A DNA stretch of 64,000 nt, from assembly GCA_016700055.1 (NCBI GenBank), contig CP064997.1, forward strand, positions 806,001 through 870,000, given 5' to 3'. Below, in pieces: positions 43,937 to 54,943 of this stretch. Position 1 is the first letter of the stretch; each line of letters begins with the position of its first letter. The DNA is from Actinomycetota bacterium (GTDB taxonomy: Bacteria > Actinomycetota > Acidimicrobiia > Acidimicrobiales > Ilumatobacteraceae). The notes beneath the pieces were generated by a model. That model made no database searches and was not told where the DNA came from. It saw only the letters and a list, made by a program, of their open reading frames with translations. The position numbers and the translations under genes are program-made.

Positions 43937-45385
43937 CTACACCAGGTACTGCGACAGGCCGCGCTTCAGGTACTGCCCGTGCCCGGCCCGCCCGTGGAAC
44001 GTGTCGTTGCTCATCACGACCGTGCCCCGCGACAGCACGGTGTCGACCTTGCCGTCGACGACGAAGCCCTCGTACGCGGAGTGGTCCATGTTCATGTGGT
44101 GCTTGTCGTTGACGCCGATCTTCGTCTTCGAGTTGGGGTCCCAGACGACGACGTCGGCATCGCTGCCGGGCTGCACGATCCCCTTGCGCGGATACAGCCC
44201 GAACATGCGTGCCGGCGTGGTGCAACAGGTCTCCACCCACCGTTCGAGGGACAGCTCGCCGGTGGCGACGCCCTGATAGACGAGCTCGAGGCGGTGCTCG
44301 ACACCGCCGATCCCGTTCGGGATCTTGGAGAAGTCGCCGAGGCCGAGCTCTTTTTGGTCCTTGAAGCAGAACGGGCAGTGGTCGGTGGACACGACGGCCA
44401 GCTCGTTCATCCGCAGCCCCCGCCACAGGTCGGCCTGGTGGCCGTGGCCGTGCAGGCCCTTCCAGTGCGGGTCGTTGTCACGCGAGCGCACCGGGGTGGA
44501 GCACACCCACTTCGCCCCTTCGAACCCGGGCTTGCCGAGGGTCTCCTCGAGCGTCAGCCACAGGTACTGGGGACACGTCTCGGCGAACACGTTGCGCCCG
44601 TGGTGCCGGGCCGCGGCGACCTCTTCCAGCGCGTCGCCGGCAGACATGTGCACGACGTACAGCGGGACGTTGCCGGCGACGTGGCTGAGCACGATCGCGC
44701 GATGCGTGGCCTCGGCCTCGAGCGGCGAGGGCCGCGTGTAGGAGTGGTAGCGGGGGTCGGTCTCGCCCCGGGCCAGCGCCTGGGCGACGAGCACGTCGAT
44801 CGCGGTGCCGTTCTCGGCGTGCATCATGATCATCGCCCCGCAGTCGGCGGCAGTCTGCATCGCTCGCAGGATCTGGCCGTCGTCGCTGTAGAACACGCCC
44901 GGGTAGGCCATGAACAGCTTGAAGCTGCTCACTCCTTCGTGCTCGACGAGGTACGACATCGCCTTCAGCGACTGCTCGTCGACGCCGCCGATGATCTGGT
45001 GGAAGCCGTAGTCGATGGCGCAGTTGCCGTCGGCCTTGCGGTGCCACTCGGTGAGTCCCTCGTGCACGTCCTCGCCGTAGCGCTGCACCGCGAAGTCGAC
45101 GATGGTCGTCACCCCGCCCCACGCGGCGGCGATGGTGCCGGTCTCGAACGTGTCGGACGCGAACGTGCCGCCGAAGGGCAGCTCCATGTGGGTGTGCACG
45201 TCGACACCGCCGGGGATCACGTACTTGCCGGCCGCGTCGATGACGGTGTCGCAGCCCGCCTCTGCACTCGCGAACCATCCGGGTGCACCGACGGCGGCGA
45301 TCTTCTCGCCGTCGATGAGCACGTCTTGCGCTGTCGCGCCAGACGGCGAGACGACCGTGCCGTTCTTGATCAGCATGCTTGCCAT
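43937..45385 (-). CDS. hydA: Dihydropyrimidinase (D-hydantoinase)
   Basis: 482 residues from MASMLIKNGTVV. Binuclear metal site: His-x-His in GGVDVHTHMELP, the carboxylated lysine in SSFKLFMAYPG, histidines in MMHAENGT and VVHMSAGDA, and Asp in VVSTDHCPF. It opens the ring of dihydrouracil/dihydrothymine or hydantoins to N-carbamoyl-beta-amino acids. AAGGA precedes the ATG at 45385. The beta-ureidopropionase gene ends 11 bases upstream. Confidence 0.95.
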   Translation of the reverse strand: MASMLIKNGTVVSPSGATAQDVLIDGEKIAAVGAPGWFASAEAGCDTVIDAAGKYVIPGGVDVHTHMELPFGGTFASDTFETGTIAAAWGGVTTIVDFAVQRYGEDVHEGLTEWHRKADGNCAIDYGFHQIIGGVDEQSLKAMSYLVEHEGVSSFKLFMAYPGVFYSDDGQILRAMQTAADCGAMIMMHAENGTAIDVLVAQALARGETDPRYHSYTRPSPLEAEATHRAIVLSHVAGNVPLYVVHMSAGDALEEVAAARHHGRNVFAETCPQYLWLTLEETLGKPGFEGAKWVCSTPVRSRDNDPHWKGLHGHGHQADLWRGLRMNELAVVSTDHCPFCFKDQKELGLGDFSKIPNGIGGVEHRLELVYQGVATGELSLERWVETCCTTPARMFGLYPRKGIVQPGSDADVVVWDPNSKTKIGVNDKHHMNMDHSAYEGFVVDGKVDTVLSRGTVVMSNDTFHGRAGHGQYLKRGLSQYLV

Positions 45386-45396
45386 CGTCGGTCCTT

Positions 45397-46239
45397 TCAG
45401 CGCCGAACCAGCTCGTCGTACGCGTCGGGCCGCCGGTCGCGGTAGAACGCCCAGCGGTCGCGCACCTCGCGGATCTTGCCCAGGTCGAGGTCGCGCACGA
45501 TGAGCTCGGGCTTGTGCGGGTCGCCGGGGTCGCCGACGAACTTGCCCTCCGGGTCGACGAAGTAGCTCTGGCCGTAGAAGTCGTTCTCGCCGAGCGGTTC
45601 GACGCCGACGCGGTTGATCGCCCCGACGAAGTACATGTTCGCCACGGCCGCGGCGGGCTGCTCGATCCGCCACAGGTACTCCGACAGGCCGCGGTGGGTG
45701 GCGGAGGGGTTGAACACGATCTCGGCCCCGTTCAACCCGAGCGCCCGCCAGCCTTCGGGGAAGTGGCGGTCGTAGCAGATGTACACCCCCACCTTGCCGA
45801 CGGCGGTCTCGAACACCGGATACCCGTCGGTTCCGGGGGCGAAGTAGAACTTCTCCCAGAAGCCCTTCACCTGAGGGATGTGCTGCTTGCGGTACTTGCC
45901 GAGGTAAGTGCCGTCGGCGTCGATCACCGCCGCGGTGTTGTAGTACAGCCCCGGCTGGACGATCTCGTACATCGGCAGCACCATCACCATGCCGAGCTCT
46001 TTCGCCACGCTCTTGAAGCGCTCGGTGGTCGGGCCGTCGGGGATCGGCTCGGTGTAGCTGTAGTACTCGGCCTCTTGCACCTGGCAGAAGTACGGACCGT
46101 AGAACAGCTCCTGGAAGCACATCACCTGTGCCCCCTCGGCGGCGGCGTCGCGCGCCGCCTGCTCGTGCTTGTCGATCATCGACGCCTGGTCGCCGGTCCA
46201 GTCGGTCTGGAGCAACGCTGCGCGAACGACGTTGGCCAT
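45397..46239 (-). CDS. Beta-ureidopropionase (nitrilase-superfamily N-carbamoyl-beta-alanine amidase)
   Basis: 280 residues. The nitrilase triad is in FQELFYG (Glu), KYRKQHIPQ (Lys) and VYICYDRHFPEGWR (Cys). It hydrolyses N-carbamoyl-beta-alanine to beta-alanine, CO2 and ammonia. It is the first gene of the - strand operon, with AGGGGAGG before the ATG, and faces the MocR regulator. Confidence 0.93.
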   Translation of the reverse strand: MANVVRAALLQTDWTGDQASMIDKHEQAARDAAAEGAQVMCFQELFYGPYFCQVQEAEYYSYTEPIPDGPTTERFKSVAKELGMVMVLPMYEIVQPGLYYNTAAVIDADGTYLGKYRKQHIPQVKGFWEKFYFAPGTDGYPVFETAVGKVGVYICYDRHFPEGWRALGLNGAEIVFNPSATHRGLSEYLWRIEQPAAAVANMYFVGAINRVGVEPLGENDFYGQSYFVDPEGKFVGDPGDPHKPELIVRDLDLGKIREVRDRWAFYRDRRPDAYDELVRR

Positions 46240-46320
46240 CTCGGTGCCTCCCCTTCGGCTGGTGGCGCGACCGTTCAGGACGTGCCGATGCGCGCATCGT
46301 AATGAGACAGCTCGACCTGG

Positions 46321-46336
46321 ACAATAGGTGTATTGT
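46321..46336. promoter_or_regulatory. Palindromic operator in the divergent pyrimidine/mocR promoter region
   Basis: ACAATA-GGTG-TATTGT is a perfect inverted repeat, and a further half site GGACAAT follows at 46341 in the same direction as the upstream GGACAAT. It lies in the 144-base gap between the divergent beta-ureidopropionase and mocR genes. MocR regulators bind repeats in such gaps, so this is the likely site controlling both. Confidence 0.65.
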
Positions 46337-46383
46337 GACCGGACAATGATTTGCGGCGGGTCGAGCTCCGCGGGCGGTGAACG

Positions 46384-47736
46384 ATGATCTCGGTCATCGC
46401 CGACGCCATCGAGGACCGCAGCGCGAAGGGCATCGCCGCGGCGATCGGGCGGCTGGTCTCGTCGGGCTCACTGCCGGTCGGCACTCGCCTGCCGACGGTG
46501 CGCGAGCTCTCCCGCCGGCTGAACGTGTCGCCGACCACCGTCGGCGAGGCGTGGCGGACGCTCGCGTCGGCCGGTGCGATCGAGGCGAACGGCCGCAACG
46601 GCACGTACGTGCGCCACCCGACCGGCCCCGGCGGACCGCGCCGGTACCGGCGGATCACCGAGGGACCCGGCCACTTCGAGCTCGACCTGTCGACGGGCAC
46701 CCCCGACCCGGCGCTGCTACCCGACCTCGGTCCGGCGATCGCGAAGGTCAGCCGCCAGTCGTTGACCAGCAGCTACCTGGACCACCCCGTGCTGCCCGAC
46801 CTCGACGAGGCGCTGCGCTCGCGCTGGCCGTTCGAGCCCGAGGAGCTGACCGTCGTCGACGGCGCCCTCGACGCCCTCGACCGCGTCACGCAGGTGACGG
46901 TGCGTCTCGGCGATCGGGTGGTCGTCGAGCACCCCGCGTTCCCGCCGCTGCTCGACCTGCTCGAGCGCGTCGGCGCCGAGGTGATCGGCGTCGACGTGGA
47001 CGACGAGGGCATCTCGCCCGAGGGGTTGCGCTCCGCGCTCGAGGTCGAGCCGGTGGCGGTGTTCGTCCAGCCACGGGCGCAGAACCCGACGGGGGCGACG
47101 ATGACCACGCAACGGGCGGCGGCGCTCGCCGCGTTGCTGGCCCAGGCGGGGACGCCGCTCGTGATCGAGGACGACCACTCCGGTGACATCGCCACCGGCG
47201 AGCCGGTCAGCATCGGCAGCCACCTGCCCGCGCGTACCGTGCACATCCGCAGCTTCTCGAAGAGCCACGGCCCGGACCTGCGCCTGGCTGCCGTCGGCGG
47301 GGCGGGCGAGATCGTCGCCAACGTGGCGAACCGCCGCCTGCTCGGGCCCGGTTGGAGCAGCCGCATATTGCAGGCGCTGCTCGTCGAGCTGCTCGACGAC
47401 CCGGCCACGATCGCCCAGATCGCCCACGCCCGCCAGGCCTACGCCGACCGCCGTCGCGCCGTCGGCCGAGTGCTCGCCGCGCGCGGCGTGGTCGTGTCCG
47501 ACGGGGACGGCATCAACATGTGGGTCGACGTCGCCGACGAGCGCGCGGCGTTGATCTCGCTCGCCGCGCGAGGCATCGGCGCCGCCCCCGGCGAGCCGTT
47601 CATGGTGCGCCCCGACAGCGACCATCTACGCATCACGGCCGGGCTGATCGGCGGCGACGACGTATGGTCCACCCGCGTCGCCGAGGCCATCGCCGACGCC
47701 GCCGGACGGCGTCCTACCCGCTCCGGCCACCGCTGA
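46384..47736 (+). CDS. MocR-type GntR regulator with aminotransferase domain
   Basis: 450 residues. Residues ~1-75 are a GntR winged helix (LPTVRELSRRLNVSPTTVGEAWRTLASAGAIE). The rest is a fold-type I aminotransferase domain with ARAQNPTGA-like (PRAQNPTGATMT), VIEDDHSGDI and the PLP lysine in RSFSKSHGPDLRLA. MocR proteins sense PLP or an amino-PLP adduct; here the ligand could be beta-alanine, which would link it to the divergent operon. ATG at 46384. Confidence 0.9.
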   Translation: MISVIADAIEDRSAKGIAAAIGRLVSSGSLPVGTRLPTVRELSRRLNVSPTTVGEAWRTLASAGAIEANGRNGTYVRHPTGPGGPRRYRRITEGPGHFELDLSTGTPDPALLPDLGPAIAKVSRQSLTSSYLDHPVLPDLDEALRSRWPFEPEELTVVDGALDALDRVTQVTVRLGDRVVVEHPAFPPLLDLLERVGAEVIGVDVDDEGISPEGLRSALEVEPVAVFVQPRAQNPTGATMTTQRAAALAALLAQAGTPLVIEDDHSGDIATGEPVSIGSHLPARTVHIRSFSKSHGPDLRLAAVGGAGEIVANVANRRLLGPGWSSRILQALLVELLDDPATIAQIAHARQAYADRRRAVGRVLAARGVVVSDGDGINMWVDVADERAALISLAARGIGAAPGEPFMVRPDSDHLRITAGLIGGDDVWSTRVAEAIADAAGRRPTRSGHR

Positions 47737-47765
47737 GCGGTTCCGCGCGAAGCCGCGCCTAGCAG

Positions 47766-48233
47766 CTAGTAGCCGGAGCCGAGCTTGGAGTGGTCCCAGC
47801 TCACGATGCGCTCGGCCTCGAGCGCGACGCCGACACGCTTGCGGGCCTGGGCCTCGATGAACGGCAGCGCCGCGTCGGAGATGGCCCCCTCGCCGTTGTA
47901 CTTCAAGCCCACCAGCTTGCCGATCTCGAGGATCTGCTCGTAGTCCTCGATCAACCGTGCGGTACCGACCAGCTCGACGCCCTTTAACTGGTCGTAGCTC
48001 TCGCCGCTCTCGACGAGTCCGGTGATCCGCGGGTCGCGGCGCAGGTTCACGATCTTCTGGCTCTTCCCGAACGTCCAGAACGTGGGCACGCCGTCGATCA
48101 TCTCGTACCACATCGCCACCAGGTGCGGGTGGCCGGTGGGCCCGAGCGTGGCCACGTTCAGCACCTTCTGTGCGGTGAGGAACGCCGCCAGCTCGTCGGG
48201 AGTCATCGAGATCTCGGAGCGTCGCTTGGCCAT
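47766..48233 (-). CDS. PPOX-class (F420-type) split-barrel oxidoreductase
   Basis: 155 residues. VATLGPTGHPHLVAMWYEMIDGVPTFWTFGKSQKIVNLRRDPRITG is the FMN/F420-binding split-barrel (PPOX) signature of actinobacterial F420H2-dependent reductases. Substrate unknown. It is convergent with mocR and starts 20 residues into a basic leader (MAKRRSEISMTPDELAAFL). Confidence 0.87.
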   Translation of the reverse strand: MAKRRSEISMTPDELAAFLTAQKVLNVATLGPTGHPHLVAMWYEMIDGVPTFWTFGKSQKIVNLRRDPRITGLVESGESYDQLKGVELVGTARLIEDYEQILEIGKLVGLKYNGEGAISDAALPFIEAQARKRVGVALEAERIVSWDHSKLGSGY

Positions 48234-48261
48234 TGCGCCACGCTAGCTGCGCGCCCGGCGC

Positions 48262-49077
48262 TCAGGTCGGGCTGGCCTTCACCAGCTCCGGGGCAAAGGG
48301 GCACTCGGGGCGCATCAACGCCTCGACCGTGGCCGCATTCAGGTCGTGCACGCCCGCGGCGCCGCACACGTGCGACATCAGCGCGAGCGGCACCCGCTCC
48401 ACCTCCAACTCCCACGGCTCGCCGCAGTGGCCGAGACGCTCGCCGAGGGCGGCCCACGTCGGGTCGGGCAGCCGGCGGGCACGACCGGCGACGAGCCACA
48501 CCGGTACCTCGGCGCAGTACGCGGCAGCGGCCACACCGCGCGCGCCGATGCTGCACAGCGCCTCGCCCCCGCCGGCGGCGAAGGCCTCGACGAGCACTAG
48601 GTCGGCCTGGACGGCCGCCGCGCCGGCGCCCTCGGCGGGCACCTCCTCGACGTCGACATCGGCGCGGCGCAGCTGGTTGGCGAACCCGCGTCCGTAACCG
48701 CCTGAGTCGACAGCGAGCACCGCGAGGTCGCCGCGCCGCACGAGCGCCTCACCGATCAGATCCGGCCAGCCGACGACGCACACCGTCGCCTCCTCCGGCA
48801 GGTCACGAACCAGCCCGGTGGGCGTCGGGTCGCAGTCGATCTCCTCGGCCAGCGTCCACATCTGCTCGAACGGCTCCGGTGCGGTGAGCAGATGGCTGCA
48901 CAACCACCAGAGGGGCCCGCTCGACGGGTGACGCTCGACGATGCGCCGGCAGGCGGTGACGAGGCCGGCCGGATCGATGCGCAAGCCGGCCAGGGCACCG
49001 GCCGTTTCACGCACGAGCACGCGCTGGTCGGCACCTGTGGAGCGGGCGACGTATCGCAGGCGCTCGATCGGGTGCAT
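48262..49077 (-). CDS. Initiation factor 2B-related protein
   Basis: 271 residues from MHPIERLRYVAR. The helical N-terminal half and a Rossmann-like second half (VCVVGWPDLIGEALVRRGDLAVLAVDS, QADLVLVEAFAAGGGEALCSIGARGVAAAAYCAEVPVWLVAG) resemble the eIF2B-alpha/methylthioribose-1-phosphate isomerase superfamily. The catalytic Cys/Asp of the isomerases is not evident, so the reaction is open; a sugar-phosphate or nucleotide ligand is likely. Confidence 0.7.
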   Translation of the reverse strand: MHPIERLRYVARSTGADQRVLVRETAGALAGLRIDPAGLVTACRRIVERHPSSGPLWWLCSHLLTAPEPFEQMWTLAEEIDCDPTPTGLVRDLPEEATVCVVGWPDLIGEALVRRGDLAVLAVDSGGYGRGFANQLRRADVDVEEVPAEGAGAAAVQADLVLVEAFAAGGGEALCSIGARGVAAAAYCAEVPVWLVAGRARRLPDPTWAALGERLGHCGEPWELEVERVPLALMSHVCGAAGVHDLNAATVEALMRPECPFAPELVKASPT

Positions 49078-49148
49078 CACGGCGACGCTACTGCGCCGCG
49101 GCACGGTGCTTGGGGCGAGGCCGGGCGACTGCGCTACCGTCGAGCGCC

Positions 49149-49637
49149 GTGGCGACCAACCCATCGCTCGACGTAGTGCTCACCCCCCTCGGGGGCGAGG
49201 CCCGCCCGCTGGAGGAATGGCTGACCACCTTCCACCTGGCGTCGGTCGTGCTCGATCCCTACACGAACGAGAGCTCCTGGATCCTCGACACCGCGGCGCG
49301 CATCCTGCGCAACTTCACCGGGGCGGCGGCGCGGACCAACTTCGTCCTCACGTGCACCGAGGACGAGGCGCGGACGTTCATCGGGCCGCTGGCCGAGGAG
49401 TTCTTGGTGTTCTGCGACCCCGACCGCGCGGTCGTACGCACGCTCGGCCTCGCCTCACTGCCGGCATTCGTGTTCATCCGCATCGACGGCACCGTCACCG
49501 CGGCCGCCGAGGGCTGGGACGCGTCAGAGTGGCGGGCAGTGGCGACGGCGATCGCCGACACCACTGCATGGACCGCACCGCTGATCCCCGAGTCCGGCGA
49601 CCCGGTGCCCTTCCACGGCACCCCCGCACTCGTCTGA
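49149..49637 (+). CDS. Thioredoxin-like fold protein without CxxC
   Basis: 162 residues from the GTG at 49149. The pattern of strands and the turn LASLPAFVFIRIDGTVTAAAEGWD (a cis-Pro position followed by a GT hairpin) are thioredoxin-like, but the CxxC site is missing; the only cysteines are in VLTCTEDE and LVFCDPD. It is probably a non-redox relative found in Acidimicrobiia. Its stop overlaps the proposed HrpB start. Confidence 0.6.
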   Translation: MATNPSLDVVLTPLGGEARPLEEWLTTFHLASVVLDPYTNESSWILDTAARILRNFTGAAARTNFVLTCTEDEARTFIGPLAEEFLVFCDPDRAVVRTLGLASLPAFVFIRIDGTVTAAAEGWDASEWRAVATAIADTTAWTAPLIPESGDPVPFHGTPALV

Positions 49638-52171
49638 TCCCCCGCACCGCACTCCCGGTCGAAGACGCGATACCCGCGCTGCGCCAGGCTCTGGCGAGCC
49701 ACGAGAGCGCCAGCGCGGTACTCGTCGCCCCTCCCGGCGCCGGCAAGACGACGCTCGTGCCGCTGCGACTGTTCGACGAGCCGTGGCTCGACGGCCGCCG
49801 CGTCGTCGTGCTCGAACCGCGCCGCCTGGCTGCACGCGCCGCCGCGCACCGCTCGGCGTGGCTGCTCGGTGAGGAGCCCGGCGGCACCGTCGGGTACCAG
49901 ACGCGCGACGAGCGCAGGATCGGCCCGACGACGCGGCTGGAGGTGGTCACCGAGGGCATCCTCACCCGCCGCTTGCAGTCGGACCCGTCACTGGAGGGTG
50001 TAGGGCTGGTCGTGTTCGACGAGGTGCACGAGCGCAACCTGCCCACCGACCTCGGCCTCGCGCTGTGCCTCGACGCTCGGCACACGCTGCGCCCCGACCT
50101 GCGGATGCTCGCGATGTCGGCCACTGCCGACGCCGAGCGCTTCGCCGGTCTGCTCGCCCGGCCCGGCGACGGTGCGCCCGGCGCGTCGGCCCTCGCACCG
50201 GTGATCGTGAGCGAGGGCCGCCAACACCCCGTCGAGGTCCGCTGGGCCCCACCGCGCAAAGGGGAACGCCCGGTCGAGGCGGTCACCGCCGTCGTCGCGA
50301 AGGCGCTGCGCGAGGAACCCGGCGACGTGCTCGTGTTCCTCCCCGGCATCGGCGAGATCCGTCGCGTGCAAGAGCTGCTCGCCGAGCGCGTCGCGAGCGA
50401 CGTCGACGTGTGGCCGCTCGCCGGCGCGCTGAGCATGGCCGACCAGGACCGCGCTCTCGCGCCTTCGCCGGCCGGGCGGCGTCGGGTGGTGCTGGCCACC
50501 GACATCGCGGAGACGAGCCTCACCGTCGACGGCGTGAGCGTGGTCGTCGACGCCGGGCTGGCGAGGGTGCCGCGCTACGACACGCACACGGGGATGACCA
50601 GGCTCACCACGGTGTCCGCGTCGCGGGCGTCGACCGAGCAGCGCGCCGGACGCGCCGGGCGGCTCGGCCCCGGGGTCGCGTACCGGCTGTGGAGCAAGCT
50701 CGAACAGGGCACCCGCCGCGCGCATCTGGAGCCCGAGATCGCGCAGGTCGACCTCGCCGGCTTCGCCCTGGAGCTGGCGGCCTGGGGCACCCCGGTGGAA
50801 GATCTCGCGTTCGCCGACCCGCCGCCGCCCAAGGCGCTCACCCAGGGGCGCGAGCTGCTCGCCGACCTCGGCGCGCTCGACGCCGAGGGCCGGCTCACCG
50901 CCACCGGGCGGGAGATGCTGCCGCTGCCGGTGCACCCCCGCCTCGCGCACATGATCGTCGCGGCGGGGAGCGTTGCCGACCGCTCGCTCGCGTGCGTGGT
51001 CGCAGCCGTACTCGACGAGCGCGACGTGATGCGCGGCCGACCGGGTGATCTCCCCGCCGACCTCGCGCTGCGCGTCGGGCTGGTGGCCGGCACCACGTTC
51101 GACGACCGCGCCGACCGGCGCGCCGTGGTGCGAGTGCGCGACCGCGCGCGTGACCTGGCCCGCAGGGCGCGGGTGCGCCTGGACCTGGCGGCGATCGATC
51201 CCGACCACACCGGCGCGACGGCGCTCGCCGCTTACCCCGACCGCCTCGCGAAGCGGCGCCAGCCGGGGCAGTTCCAGCTCCGCTCGGGCACGGCGGCGTG
51301 GATGGGCAAGGACGACGCGCTCGCGCACGAGGCGTTCGTCGTCGCCGCCGACGTCGACGGCCACCGCACGAACACCCGCATCCGCCTCGGCGCAGCAGTC
51401 GACGCGGACTCCGTGATGCGCGTCCTCGCCGGCCGCACGAGCGTGTCACGCACCTTGCAGTGGGACCGCGAACGCGACGACCTCGTCCAGCGGGTGGAGG
51501 TGCGCCTGGACCGGATGCTGCTCGACGAGCGGGTGGAGCGCCCCAGCCCCGGCCCGGAGACCACGGCTGCGCTGGTCGAGCGCATCGTCTCCACCCGCCT
51601 CGGCGCGCTGGTGTGGACGAAGACGGCAGCCTCGCTGCGCGAACGAGTCCAGTTCCTGCGGACGACGCTCGGCGACCCGTGGCCCGACTGGAGCGACGCC
51701 ACGCTCGTCCGCTCGCTCGACGACTGGCTCACGCCGTACCTCGGCGCCGCCACGGGGCGCGATGACCTCGCCCGGCTCGACCTCGCGGTGCTGCTGCGCT
51801 CCCAGCTCCCCTGGCCCGCCGGCGCCGAGCTGGACGAGCTCGCTCCCCCGACCGTGGCGGTGGCGAGCGGGCGCCGAGTGCCCGTCGACTACGGCCCACC
51901 GGCGCGCGGGGAAGGCGCGCCGGTGCTGGCCGTGCAGGTGCAGGACGTGTACGGCACGACGGTCCATCCGAGCGTGGCCGGGGGTCGTGTGCCGCTGGTG
52001 CTCCACCTGCTCTCACCCGCGGGCCGCCCGCTGCAGGTCACCGCCGACCTGCCCGGCTTCTGGACCGGCTCCTGGGTGGAGGTCCGCAAGGAGATGGCGG
52101 GGCGCTACCCCAAGCACCATTGGCCGCAAGACCCGGCCACGGCGCAGCCGCGCCGCGCGAAGGACTCTTGA
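49634..52171 (+). CDS. hrpB: ATP-dependent RNA helicase HrpB
   Basis: About 845 residues. Walker A APPGAGKTT, DEVH box FDEVHERNLPTDLGLAL, SAT motif, QRAGRAGRLGPGVAYRLW (motif VI), and the C-terminal HrpB domain ending VTADLPGFWTGSWVEVRKEMAGRYPKHHWPQDP. It is a DEAH-type helicase of uncertain physiological role. No ATG or GTG lies at the expected point; the CTG at 49634, overlapping the previous stop (CTGA), matches the normal N-terminus (LPVEDAIPALRQAL). An ATG at 49568 in frame is the alternative. Confidence 0.9.
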   Translation: MIPRTALPVEDAIPALRQALASHESASAVLVAPPGAGKTTLVPLRLFDEPWLDGRRVVVLEPRRLAARAAAHRSAWLLGEEPGGTVGYQTRDERRIGPTTRLEVVTEGILTRRLQSDPSLEGVGLVVFDEVHERNLPTDLGLALCLDARHTLRPDLRMLAMSATADAERFAGLLARPGDGAPGASALAPVIVSEGRQHPVEVRWAPPRKGERPVEAVTAVVAKALREEPGDVLVFLPGIGEIRRVQELLAERVASDVDVWPLAGALSMADQDRALAPSPAGRRRVVLATDIAETSLTVDGVSVVVDAGLARVPRYDTHTGMTRLTTVSASRASTEQRAGRAGRLGPGVAYRLWSKLEQGTRRAHLEPEIAQVDLAGFALELAAWGTPVEDLAFADPPPPKALTQGRELLADLGALDAEGRLTATGREMLPLPVHPRLAHMIVAAGSVADRSLACVVAAVLDERDVMRGRPGDLPADLALRVGLVAGTTFDDRADRRAVVRVRDRARDLARRARVRLDLAAIDPDHTGATALAAYPDRLAKRRQPGQFQLRSGTAAWMGKDDALAHEAFVVAADVDGHRTNTRIRLGAAVDADSVMRVLAGRTSVSRTLQWDRERDDLVQRVEVRLDRMLLDERVERPSPGPETTAALVERIVSTRLGALVWTKTAASLRERVQFLRTTLGDPWPDWSDATLVRSLDDWLTPYLGAATGRDDLARLDLAVLLRSQLPWPAGAELDELAPPTVAVASGRRVPVDYGPPARGEGAPVLAVQVQDVYGTTVHPSVAGGRVPLVLHLLSPAGRPLQVTADLPGFWTGSWVEVRKEMAGRYPKHHWPQDPATAQPRRAKDS

Positions 52172-52211
52172 CCCTTCGGGCTGGAGGGCGCTCGGGCCTA
52201 GCGTGACCGCC

Positions 52212-53864
<1,653 letters not shown>

Positions 53865-53876
53865 TCACGCCGCGCC

Positions 53877-54875
53877 TCACTCGAACACGGCGGGCGACGT
53901 CGCGAGGCCGCGACGCTCGAACGGTCGGCCGGCAGCCAGCAACTCGTGCAACGGCACCACCTCGTACCCGCGGGCGGCCGCGACGTCGAGCATGCAGGGC
54001 ACCGCCGCCACGGTCTGGGAGTGACTACCTCCGTCGTGCAGCAACACGATCTGGCCCGGCCCGAGGCTGTTCGCGAACGACGCGCAGAGCTGCGACGCGG
54101 TGCGGCGGGGCGTGATCCAGTCACGTAGGTCGACGTTGGTGAACAGGTTGCACTGCCCGGAGTTGGCGAGCGCCCACTGGATCGACGAGCCCTCGGTTAG
54201 CCCCGGGGAGCGGAAGTAGGGGGTGCGCACCCCGAGCACCACCGCGATCAAGGAGTTCATCTGCGCGACCTCGGCGGCGATCACCGACGTGCTGTACCGG
54301 TGCGACATCGCGTGGTTGCCGACGGCGAAGCCGCGGGCGACGACGCTGCGCCCGATGTCGGGGTAGCTGGCCAGGTTCTGGCCGATCATGAAGAACGTCG
54401 CCGTCAGCCCGCGCGCCGCGAAGGAGTCCATGATCGCCTGCGTGTGGTGCGGCCACGGCCCGTCGTCGAAGGTGAACGAGACCATCCGCCGCCCGCCGGT
54501 ATCGACGCCGCGGATCAAGGAGCCGGGGGTGCAATTCGGCACCGAACCCGTCTTCCAGTCCGTGACCGGCGGCGGCGCCGATGTCGGGGTGACCTGCACC
54601 ACGGTGCCCCGCCCGGCGAGACGGTACGGGCCGGTCGCGAGCCCGATCGACACCCCCCCGCCCGGTGTCGTCGTCGGCGTCGTCGTCGTGGGAGTCGGCG
54701 GCGGCGTCGTCGTCGTGGGCGTCGTCGTCGTCGTCGGAGTCGTGGTCGTCGTGGTCGATGTGGGCCCGGTCGTCGCCGGAGGCAGCGTGGCGGGTGCAGC
54801 CGGTGTCGCGAGGACCGCCTGGGACGCGAGCGCGGCGCCGAGCGCAGTCGCCACCAGCAGCGTTCGTCTGCGCAT
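53877..54875 (-). CDS. Secreted polysaccharide deacetylase (NodB domain)
   Basis: 332 residues. A signal peptide (RTLLVATALGAALASQAVLA) is followed by a Thr/Pro linker (about 45 residues of TTTT/PTTT) and a NodB domain with SFTFDDGPWPHH (Asp-Asp), GNHAMSHRYS (metal His), YFRSPGLTE (Arg) and IVLLHDGGSHS (His). It would deacetylate peptidoglycan or another surface sugar. The ATG at 54875 gives a better signal peptide than the upstream ATG at 54920. Confidence 0.88.
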   Translation of the reverse strand: MRRRTLLVATALGAALASQAVLATPAAPATLPPATTGPTSTTTTTTPTTTTTPTTTTPPPTPTTTTPTTTPGGGVSIGLATGPYRLAGRGTVVQVTPTSAPPPVTDWKTGSVPNCTPGSLIRGVDTGGRRMVSFTFDDGPWPHHTQAIMDSFAARGLTATFFMIGQNLASYPDIGRSVVARGFAVGNHAMSHRYSTSVIAAEVAQMNSLIAVVLGVRTPYFRSPGLTEGSSIQWALANSGQCNLFTNVDLRDWITPRRTASQLCASFANSLGPGQIVLLHDGGSHSQTVAAVPCMLDVAAARGYEVVPLHELLAAGRPFERRGLATSPAVFE

Positions 54876-54943
54876 GTTCCCTGCCCGCTCCAGGATCTGG
54901 GCGCCTCGGCCCCGCTCCAACCGCTGCCGAGATTAGCTCTCGC

